DNA of 49,342 nt, from contig CACFBW010000007.1 in assembly GCA_902564565.1 (NCBI GenBank), positions 1 through 49,342 on the forward strand, written 5' to 3'. Below, piece by piece: positions 30,044 through 36,233 of the stretch. The stretch's first letter is position 1. Each line of letters opens with the position of its first letter. The position numbers and the translations under genes are program-made. The DNA comes from an uncultured Pelagibacteraceae bacterium (GTDB taxonomy: Bacteria; Pseudomonadota; Alphaproteobacteria; Pelagibacterales; Pelagibacteraceae). The notes beneath the pieces were generated by a model that saw only the letters and a list, made by a program, of their open reading frames with translations, made no database searches and was not told the origin of the DNA.

Positions 30044-30807
30044 TAAAAAAATATATTTTTAATTTGGTTTGCAAATGATACATAAATTATAGACCCTATA
30101 ATAATGTAAGGACCAAAAGGAATTTGAGCGGACATATTTCTAGTTTTTTTAAGCAATGATGGAATTACTAAAATTAATGCCACAATAGAAGATATGAAAA
30201 CTGTAAATGGAATACTTAACCAACCAAACCAAAACCCAATTGCTGCCATTAGTTTTGCATCTCCAAGCCCCATACCTTCTTTATTTCTAAACTTTTTATA
30301 AAATAAAATAATTGACCATATAATTAGATAGCCAAACAATCCGCCAATTAGAGAATTAATATAATTTGGAAATATTGTTTGATTTAAATTTGGATCAAAG
30401 GATTTTACAAAGCCGATAAACATTAATGGAAATGTTAATTCATTTGGAATTATGTAATGTTTTAAATCTATAAAGAAAATAATAATAAAAAAAATACTTA
30501 AAATTATTAGTAACAATGTTGTCATTGATATTCCATAGAGATCATAGATAATTACAAAAGTAATTGCCGAAATAAACTCAACCAAAAAATATTGTGAGCT
30601 AATTTTATTACTACATCTTCTGCATTTTCCTTTGAGAAATATAAATGATAAAAATGGAATGTTGTCATACCATTTTATTTGCTCTTTGCATGACGGACAA
30701 AAAGATCTTCCTTTAACAACACTCTGGTCATTAGGCAGTCGGTAAATGCAAACATTGCTAAAGCTGCCCCAAATAGATCCCAATACAAATGCAGCAAAAT
30801 AAAACAC
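30043..30807 (-). CDS. pilD: Prepilin peptidase / N-methyltransferase PilD
   Basis: Aspartic protease in the inner membrane that cleaves and N-methylates the pilins encoded here. The N-terminal methylase domain has both CxxC pairs (SFCPSCKEQI and GKCRRCSNKI, about residues 35-65). The catalytic aspartates appear in FIDLKHYIIPNE (about 115) and GMGLGDAKLMAAIGFW (about 182). About eight membrane helices span 254 residues, which is normal length. Divergent from the GAF/PP2C phosphatase gene with a 164-bp gap, and followed by the small membrane protein gene. Confidence 0.95.
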   Translation of the reverse strand: MFYFAAFVLGSIWGSFSNVCIYRLPNDQSVVKGRSFCPSCKEQIKWYDNIPFLSFIFLKGKCRRCSNKISSQYFLVEFISAITFVIIYDLYGISMTTLLLIILSIFFIIIFFIDLKHYIIPNELTFPLMFIGFVKSFDPNLNQTIFPNYINSLIGGLFGYLIIWSIILFYKKFRNKEGMGLGDAKLMAAIGFWFGWLSIPFTVFISSIVALILVIPSLLKKTRNMSAQIPFGPYIIIGSIIYVSFANQIKNIFF

Positions 30808-30927
30808 AATTTTATATTTTGAATTGAGTGGCTATTTGTAATATCCCATCAATACAATACTGTATAAAAACCACTGCATCTTGAAGGTGCAAATAAAAAT
30901 TAGGAGAGTATATTATAACTTCCATTC

Positions 30928-30957
30928 TTGTTAAAATTATCAAAATAGATGTAAAAT
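30928..30957 (+). promoter_or_regulatory. Probable promoter of the GAF/PP2C phosphatase gene
   Basis: TTGTTA (30928-30933), 18-bp spacer, TAAAAT (30952-30957), giving a start near 30964 and an untranslated leader of about 8 bases. The rest of the 164-bp pilD/phosphatase divergent gap (30808-30971) contains a small inverted repeat, TGCA-N9-TGCA, within GCATCTTGAAGGTGCA near 30875-30890. No other gene was seen there. Confidence 0.4.
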
Positions 30958-30971
30958 GCAAAATATAAAAT

Positions 30972-32252
30972 ATGTTTTTTAAACCCAAAAAGCCCGAAGT
31001 AATAAAAGAAGACTCTAGAATTAAGGATTTGCAAATCATTACGCAAATGAATCAAGAGTTTGCCACATCTCTTGATTTAAATGAAACGCTTCAAAACTCA
31101 TTAGAAGTTATAATTAAAAGAATTAATGCTCAAGCTGCAAATATTTTTTTAATTGAAGATAAAAAACAAGTCTTCCAATGTATTGCATCAAAACATCAAG
31201 CTTATTTAGAGGAATATGAAATTCCTTTAACACAAGGAGTGATGGGTAAAGCTATTCTGCAAAAAAAATGTATTAGAGTTGGAGATGTTAGAAAAGATGT
31301 AAGAGAGATTGCAGAATTTTATTTTGATTTGGATAACAAAACTAACTTTACAACATATTCGGTTTTATGTGCGCCTCTAATTGCATCTAATGAATGTATT
31401 GGAGTAATTCATTGTCTAAATAAAAAAACAACAAATAAACTTTTTGAAGAAAGTGACAGAAAACTTTTAGAAACTCTTGCAACACCAGCGGCACTTGCAA
31501 TTAGAAATGCTCGGATGGCTAAAGAACTTGTTGATAAAAATAGAATGCAAAAAGAAATAGAAATAGTTGGAGAGATACAAAAAACTTTACTATCAAAAAA
31601 TAAAGAAGATCCTTTTCCTATAGCTGGAATAAATATTCCAGCAAAAGTAGTGTCTGGAGATTTTTATAACTTTTCTGATTTAGGAGATGGTAAATATGGA
31701 TTTGGCGTTGCTGACGTATCAGGCAAAGGTATTAAGTCATCACTTTTAATGTCAAAAGCCTCAAGCCTTTATAGATGTTTAAGCAAAACAATGTTTTCAG
31801 CATCAGACTTATTAAATTTATTAAATAAAGAAATTTGTGAAACAGCAGCAAGAGGAATGTTTGTAACTATGTTGATTGGAATATATGATAGTAATAAAAA
31901 AGAATTACTTATTTCAAATGCTGGCCACGAACCTCCTTTGATTTATTCAAAGGATGGAAAATTTTCTAATCATACAGAGGCAGGTCCACCATTAGGAATC
32001 ATGCCAAAGATTACTTATAAAGAAAGCAGAATATCTTTTTCAGAAAGCTCAATGTATATTTTTACTGATGGCGTTACAGAGATTAAAGATCCCAATGGCG
32101 AAATGTTAGGCTCAGAAGGTTTTCAAAATTATATTAAAAAATATCAATCCACACCAAACAACAACAGATTAAAAGCCATCATTGAAGATATAGTTAAGTC
32201 AGGAAAAATTCAAAAAGACGACTTAACTATAGTGGTGGTGGATGGAAAGTAA
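30972..32252 (+). CDS. GAF-domain PP2C (SpoIIE/RsbU-type) protein phosphatase
   Basis: Cytosolic serine/threonine phosphatase of the partner-switching type. An N-terminal GAF sensor domain covers about residues 35-185 (ETLQNSLEVIIKRINAQAANIFLIED to ATPAALAIRNARM). A short coiled linker (KEIEIVGEIQKTLLS) precedes the SpoIIE-like PP2C domain, about 215-426, with VVSGDFYNF, FGVADVSGKGIKSSLLMSK, TDGVTEIKDPNGEMLG and KDDLTIVVVDG carrying the metal-binding aspartates. Known relatives dephosphorylate STAS-domain anti-anti-sigma proteins. A STAS protein and an RsbW-like kinase are encoded at 44.4-45.1 kb. Divergent from pilD. The GAF ligand is unknown. Confidence 0.9.
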   Translation: MFFKPKKPEVIKEDSRIKDLQIITQMNQEFATSLDLNETLQNSLEVIIKRINAQAANIFLIEDKKQVFQCIASKHQAYLEEYEIPLTQGVMGKAILQKKCIRVGDVRKDVREIAEFYFDLDNKTNFTTYSVLCAPLIASNECIGVIHCLNKKTTNKLFEESDRKLLETLATPAALAIRNARMAKELVDKNRMQKEIEIVGEIQKTLLSKNKEDPFPIAGINIPAKVVSGDFYNFSDLGDGKYGFGVADVSGKGIKSSLLMSKASSLYRCLSKTMFSASDLLNLLNKEICETAARGMFVTMLIGIYDSNKKELLISNAGHEPPLIYSKDGKFSNHTEAGPPLGIMPKITYKESRISFSESSMYIFTDGVTEIKDPNGEMLGSEGFQNYIKKYQSTPNNNRLKAIIEDIVKSGKIQKDDLTIVVVDGK

Positions 32253-32255
32253 AAT

Positions 32256-33716
32256 TTATTTTTTAGAGAAAAAGTAAATATCAATTACATCTTCAAAATG
32301 AACCCTTCTTTTTCCAGCAAACATAGGAGGCGTATCAGAAAATAAAACAAGTAAATCGTCTTTCCTCATATTTGATAAAAATTTAGAAATGCTTTCATTA
32401 AAAAACATTTGGTTATTATAAATAGTACAAAATTGTTCACTCAAGTTTAAAGGAAAATTTGTTTTACAATCAATGTAAGAATTTTTATAAAAAGGTTCTA
32501 AAGGAATATGATTATTAACAGTTAAAAAAATTACAAAATTATCTTTTTCTTTTGAAATTAATTTATCCATGTTATTTAAAATTTCATAATCACATGTGCC
32601 ACTATATTTTTGATCACAGTTTTTAAAATTCAAAAGGTCTAAATCTTTTTTGAAATAACTTTTATCAAAAAAACTTCTAAATCTTGTTCTATTAAAAAAT
32701 GATTCACGATAACTATGGATATAAACTAAATTTTTGTCTTTCACTGAGTTAATCCAACAATTATTTTCATTTATAAAAGTTTTTAGTTCAGTTTGTATGT
32801 ATTTTTCAAAATCCACATTTTTATTGCAAAAAAATTCCATTTCAGCACCTTGTGTAGTTAATTTTCTGTTCCATTTTTTTTTATAATTTTGAACAATTAC
32901 ATCGTCATTATTAAATTTAATTTTTTGTATTAAACTGTTCTTTAATTTTTTGCTTCTAAAATTAGGATAGGACTCATTAATTATTACAAAAATATTATTG
33001 TATTTTTTTTTCTGAATAACTTCACCAAATTTAGTAAAGCTTTTAAAATTTATATTTTTATCAAATTTTGAAAGCTCTCTAAATCCTGCAGGAGCACTGT
33101 CTGAATAATAAAAAGAATATTTTAATGTGTTGTACCAATTATCATTTCTAAAAAAATTATTTTTTACAAATTGCGAATAGTATTTAGCTTTGTATTTGTA
33201 AAAAAAATTTAAATCGTCAGAAGCCCATCTGTTGGTTACTGCTTTGTATTTAAAATAAAGTTGTTGATGAGTAAGGTTTGGATTGAAATTGGTTAAAATA
33301 AAAATAACAAATATTATAATAAATGAAATAATTTTTTTAGAATTAATGGTGTCTTTTTTAAAATTAATATTGTATTTTTTTTTTTCTAGCAAAAATAGCA
33401 ATCCTGAAGAAAATATTATAAAATAAAAAAAATTAATATTTTGATAAAATATAAATGTTATATATTCGTAGTTTAAATTATTTAAATTATTTATAATTAA
33501 TTTATAAAAATTAAAATCCAATCCATAAACTGATAAAAATGAACAGGCGCCTTCAAAGAAGATAAAAAAATATAATAAATAAATATTAATAGCATAAAAT
33601 ATTGATTGAATTGAAAAAAAACCATAATCAAATGAAGTTGTGTCGATTAGATAAAATAATGAAAAAAAATTTACAATTAAAACTCTAATAAAATATTTTT
33701 TAATTTGATCATGCAT
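32256..33716 (-). CDS. Sulfatase-fold membrane protein, degenerate phospho-transferase motifs
   Basis: 486 residues. About five membrane helices lie in residues 10-155, followed by a periplasmic domain of the alkaline phosphatase/sulfatase superfamily resembling phosphoethanolamine or phosphoglycerol transferases. Recognisable pieces are IFVIINESYPNF (about 240-250), LTTQGAEMEFFC with a possible Thr nucleophile, FLTVNNHIPLEPF (about 400) and LVLFSDTPPMF (about 460). The last corresponds to the usual GDHxPP metal site but has Thr in place of His, so activity may be altered or lost. Very AT-rich (Phe/Asn/Lys/Ile-laden), more so than the flanking pilus genes. Convergent with the phosphatase gene (3-bp gap). 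Its start overlaps a small secreted ORF. Confidence 0.65.
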   Translation of the reverse strand: MHDQIKKYFIRVLIVNFFSLFYLIDTTSFDYGFFSIQSIFYAINIYLLYFFIFFEGACSFLSVYGLDFNFYKLIINNLNNLNYEYITFIFYQNINFFYFIIFSSGLLFLLEKKKYNINFKKDTINSKKIISFIIIFVIFILTNFNPNLTHQQLYFKYKAVTNRWASDDLNFFYKYKAKYYSQFVKNNFFRNDNWYNTLKYSFYYSDSAPAGFRELSKFDKNINFKSFTKFGEVIQKKKYNNIFVIINESYPNFRSKKLKNSLIQKIKFNNDDVIVQNYKKKWNRKLTTQGAEMEFFCNKNVDFEKYIQTELKTFINENNCWINSVKDKNLVYIHSYRESFFNRTRFRSFFDKSYFKKDLDLLNFKNCDQKYSGTCDYEILNNMDKLISKEKDNFVIFLTVNNHIPLEPFYKNSYIDCKTNFPLNLSEQFCTIYNNQMFFNESISKFLSNMRKDDLLVLFSDTPPMFAGKRRVHFEDVIDIYFFSKK

Positions 33717-33804
33717 TAGTAAATATTAAAGTGGTATCACAACTCGCCCAAGCAGAACCGCTATAAAAAAGTGAAACTAGAACTAAAAGTATCAATCTTT
33801 TCAT
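33709..33804 (-). CDS. Tiny secreted peptide overlapping the sulfatase-like gene
   Basis: A 31-codon ORF on the minus strand with a textbook signal sequence (KRLILLVLVSLFYSGSAWA, then SCDTT...). The predicted mature peptide is only about 11 residues. Its stop overlaps the start of the sulfatase-like gene by 8 bases (ATGCATGA), suggesting translational coupling. It could be a real micro-protein, a translated leader, or the remnant of a larger secreted protein broken by a frameshift. No homologue is known to me. Confidence 0.4.
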   Translation of the reverse strand: MKRLILLVLVSLFYSGSAWASCDTTLIFTNA

Positions 33805-33831
33805 AATTTTTAATTAGATTAGCTTATTAAA

Positions 33832-33843
33832 CCCACATTGGGG
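33832..33843. promoter_or_regulatory. CCCA-N3-TGGG palindrome
   Basis: CCCACATTGGGG in an otherwise A/T region, between the tiny secreted ORF (minus, start 33804) and the winged-helix regulator (plus, start 33908). A near-identical element lies at 45164-45175 and a degenerate one at 48049-48059. Possibly an operator for an unidentified factor. Confidence 0.3.
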
Positions 33844-33858
33844 AAAAAGATTGATTAT

Positions 33859-33892
33859 ACCTATTTTAGGTTGTAATCTACCTAGTATAGGG
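33859..33892. promoter_or_regulatory. Twin palindromic operator before the winged-helix regulator
   Basis: Two near-identical palindromes, ACCTATTTTAGGT (33859-33871) and ACCTAGTATAGGG (33880-33892), both of the form ACCTA-N3-TAGG(T/G), with centres 21 bp apart (two helical turns). They lie 16-49 bp before the regulator's ATG. Geometry and position fit a dimeric regulator, most simply autoregulation by the downstream HTH protein. Confidence 0.5.
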
Positions 33893-33907
33893 AGACTAAA
33901 AACTACA

Positions 33908-34447
33908 ATGAGCAATGAAAAAACCAGAATAGGTATTAGTAAAATCATTTCTTTAGAAGCAGCATCAAAAGCAATGGGATCAAAGGAGCCCCCTTTTTCA
34001 AAAGGACTTTACCACTGGGTAATGTTTGTTCTCTCTTTATATACAAGAGTACGTGAAAAATTAAATATAGACTACGAATCTTTTGTAATACTTCAAGTAG
34101 TTGTTAGTCATTCACTTTATGAAATAAATAAATCTGGAGACAAAACATTTGCTGAGCTTGAAGAACACATGACAACCATAACACAAAAAAAAAATATAAG
34201 AACTACCAAACTAACATTTGCAAGTATTGCAGAAGTTTTACAGCTTCCAAGAGAAACAGTAAGAAGAAAAGTAATTTCTTTGAGCAAAAAAAATATTTTA
34301 ACTTTTAATACTTATAGTGGAATTAAACTTGGACCATCTTACAAAACAATTTACAAAGACTTTGTAAGTCAAACTACTTTAGATTTAAGTTCTTTGATTA
34401 AAAAGTGGGAAAAGTCAGGCGCATTAAAAACATTATTGGAGTTATAG
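33908..34447 (+). CDS. Winged helix-turn-helix transcriptional regulator
   Basis: 179 residues from the ATG at 33908. A longer frame exists from a TTG at 33851 but would run through the palindromic operators, so I reject it. The C-terminal half holds an HTH reminiscent of Crp/MarR-type wings: LTFASIAEVLQLPRETVRRKVISLSKKNILTF (about residues 100-133), where LPRETVRRKV is the recognition helix. The N-terminal half is helical without a cyclic-nucleotide fold. No metal or ligand site was recognised. It lies 8 bp before the UMF1 transporter and is the only obvious DNA-binding protein in the pilus cluster. Targets are unknown; the pilMN repeat array and its own operator are candidates. Confidence 0.75.
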   Translation: MSNEKTRIGISKIISLEAASKAMGSKEPPFSKGLYHWVMFVLSLYTRVREKLNIDYESFVILQVVVSHSLYEINKSGDKTFAELEEHMTTITQKKNIRTTKLTFASIAEVLQLPRETVRRKVISLSKKNILTFNTYSGIKLGPSYKTIYKDFVSQTTLDLSSLIKKWEKSGALKTLLEL

Positions 34448-34455
34448 AAATAATT

Positions 34456-35685
34456 ATGAGCAAATTACTTTATGGACTGTATGATTTAGCAAACTCTGCT
34501 TACACAATGATCATTATAACATTTGTAACGTCAGCTTACTTTGCAAATCAAATTGTTGGCAATCCGCAACTGGGTGCAGCATACTGGCAATGGACTGCGG
34601 GACTTTGTGGAATTGTAATTGCACTCACTGGACCGTTCATTGGAGCGCTAGCTGACAAAAAGCCAAAAGGAAAAATAAATTTCTTACAAATTTTTACTTT
34701 ACTTTGCATTCTAACAACTTGTTTATTTTGGTTTGCAAAGCCAAACGCAAATTATATTTTATTTACTTTAATTATTTTTTTTATTTCAAACTACTGTTAC
34801 GAAGTTGGAACAATATTTTACAATTCATTATTAAAAAAATGTTCAGATGAAAATAATATTGGAAAAACTTCTGGGTTTGCATTTGCATTAGGTTACATTG
34901 GATCGATACCAATACTATTATTGGTTTTGTATTTTTTTATTTTACCAGAAACAATTCCCTTCGGTTTAGATAAAAATAATTTCGAACATATAAGATTCAT
35001 TCCATTGATTGTTGCGTTCTGGTTTTTTATTTTTTCTTTTCCAATGATTAATTATTTTAAAAAAAAAATATCTTATGAAGAAAATAATGATACAACACCA
35101 GTAGCTAAAAAAATTATTGAAATAATTTGGCAAAATAAATTTACATCAGTTGGAAAATTTCTTTTAGCAAGAATGATTTATTCTGATGCGTTAATTGTAT
35201 TGATCGCAGGCGGAGGTGTTTATGCTTCAGGAGTTTTTAATTTTAACTCAAGCGATTTGTTAAAACTTGCAATTGCAGGAAACATTGTTGCATTCATCGG
35301 AGTTTTTCTTGGTGGATACTTAAATGACAAATTTTCTTCTAAAACAATTATTTTATCTTGTATTGCTGTACTGACATGCACAGTTGTTTATGGATCACTG
35401 ATTGCTCAGACAAAAACTGAATTTTTTTATAATGTAATGGTAATTTCTTTTTTTATTGGCTCTATTCAAAGTGCAAGCCGTGTAATGATGACAAAACTAT
35501 TATCTAAAACAGATTTAGGAAAAGGTTTTGGTTTGTTTAGCTTTTCCGGAAGAGTTACTGCTTTTGCAGGACCATTAATGGTTGGAACTTTAACTTTTTT
35601 GTATTCTCAAAGAATTGGCTTCTTATCTGTATCATTTTTTTTTATTTTAGGATTTTTATTAATGACTACAGTTAAAAACGTTTAA
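34456..35685 (+). CDS. MFS transporter, UMF1 (Atg22-like) family
   Basis: 409 residues from the ATG at 34456. The frame upstream overlaps the regulator and is not needed. About twelve membrane helices. It opens YGLYDLANSAYTMIIITFVTSAYFANQI, the family hallmark (D-x-A-N-S-x-[YF] in helix 1), followed by WQWTAGLCGIVIALTGPFIGALADKKPKGK, the MFS loop 2-3 motif. UMF1 proteins resemble yeast Atg22 vacuolar amino-acid effluxers. The bacterial substrate is not established. Second gene of an operon with the winged-helix regulator, 8 bp apart. Confidence 0.85.
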   Translation: MSKLLYGLYDLANSAYTMIIITFVTSAYFANQIVGNPQLGAAYWQWTAGLCGIVIALTGPFIGALADKKPKGKINFLQIFTLLCILTTCLFWFAKPNANYILFTLIIFFISNYCYEVGTIFYNSLLKKCSDENNIGKTSGFAFALGYIGSIPILLLVLYFFILPETIPFGLDKNNFEHIRFIPLIVAFWFFIFSFPMINYFKKKISYEENNDTTPVAKKIIEIIWQNKFTSVGKFLLARMIYSDALIVLIAGGGVYASGVFNFNSSDLLKLAIAGNIVAFIGVFLGGYLNDKFSSKTIILSCIAVLTCTVVYGSLIAQTKTEFFYNVMVISFFIGSIQSASRVMMTKLLSKTDLGKGFGLFSFSGRVTAFAGPLMVGTLTFLYSQRIGFLSVSFFFILGFLLMTTVKNV

Positions 35686-35866
35686 TTATTTTAGAAAATA
35701 AAATTTTAAATATTTTTCTATCAAGAATTGAATTTTTCTAAAAATTTGGTCGTAATTTTAATTTTTTGTTATACAACTTATAATCTTTGTCAAATTTAAG
35801 TGTCCGAAAGATAAAAAATCTACAATTTTTAGGTTAAAATTTTATTTATTTAAAAAATTTCTTAAA

Positions 35867-36214
35867 CTCTAACACAATTATTATTTACTCTAACACAAAT
35901 TATCTATTTCTGATTGAAAAATTAAAAAACGTTGATTTTACTATCTTTTTTAAGAAAATATAAATTTGATAAACTCTAACACAAATTTAAAAAATTAAAA
36001 AAATCGAATTGTGTTAGAGATTTTGCTTTTTGTGTTAGAGATTTGATAAAATTGATAAAAAAAAAGTTTTTTTATCCAAAATTAACAAAAGCAATATAAG
36101 TATTGATTTTACTAATTAAATTGACTTTTTAACCTAATTTGAGCATACAACTTATGATTATGTGTTAGACAATTTATAAATTTGTGTTAGAGATTTGAAT
36201 GTTTTGTGTTAGAG
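35867..36214. repeat. Eight-copy 11-bp motif array upstream of pilMN
   Basis: The motif CTCTAACACAA occurs exactly at 35867-35877, 35888-35898 and 35974-35984. Its exact reverse complement TTGTGTTAGAG occurs at 36009-36019, 36030-36040, 36182-36192 and 36204-36214, and a two-mismatch copy (ATGTGTTAGAC) lies at 36160-36170. Neighbouring copies are 21 or 22 bp apart (35867/35888, 36009/36030, 36160/36182/36204), two helical turns. All copies left of about 35997 point one way and all to the right the other. They lie in a 548-bp gap (35686-36233) where I see no gene. The gap also holds a repeat ATACAACTTAT (35771 and 36145) and a 10-bp A/T hairpin at 36054-36076. I noticed no further exact copy elsewhere in the window. 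Confidence 0.9.
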
Positions 36215-36224
36215 AAAATATATT
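36195..36224 (+). promoter_or_regulatory. Probable pilMN promoter inside the repeat array
   Basis: TTGAAT (36195-36200), 18-bp spacer, TATATT (36219-36224), predicted start near the ATG at 36234, again leaderless. One 11-bp repeat (36204-36214) fills the spacer and another (36182-36192) sits just upstream of the -35. Protein bound at the spacer copy should block polymerase, while protein bound upstream could activate. Confidence 0.45.
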
Positions 36225-36233
36225 TTATTTAAA

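Noticed and set aside
30812..31039. 75-codon minus-strand ORF across the pilD/phosphatase gap
   Set aside because: Overlaps the phosphatase start and its promoter, and shows no recognisable features.
33851..33907. TTG start extending the winged-helix regulator by 19 residues
   Set aside because: It would translate through the two palindromic operator-like sites, and the extra residues do not look like part of the fold. ATG 33908 is preferred.
34405..34455. N-terminal extension of the UMF1 transporter
   Set aside because: Overlaps the regulator's coding end in another frame. The family begins at the MSKLLYGLYDLANSAY segment.
36054..36076. 10-bp hairpin GATAAAAAAA / TTTTTTTATC as a terminator
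   Set aside because: Stem is nearly all A-U and no gene ends nearby; more likely an A-tract/T-tract affecting DNA curvature within the repeat region.
35686..36233. CRISPR array in the pilMN upstream gap
   Set aside because: Repeats are only 11 bp, occur in both orientations and have non-uniform spacing; no cas genes are present.
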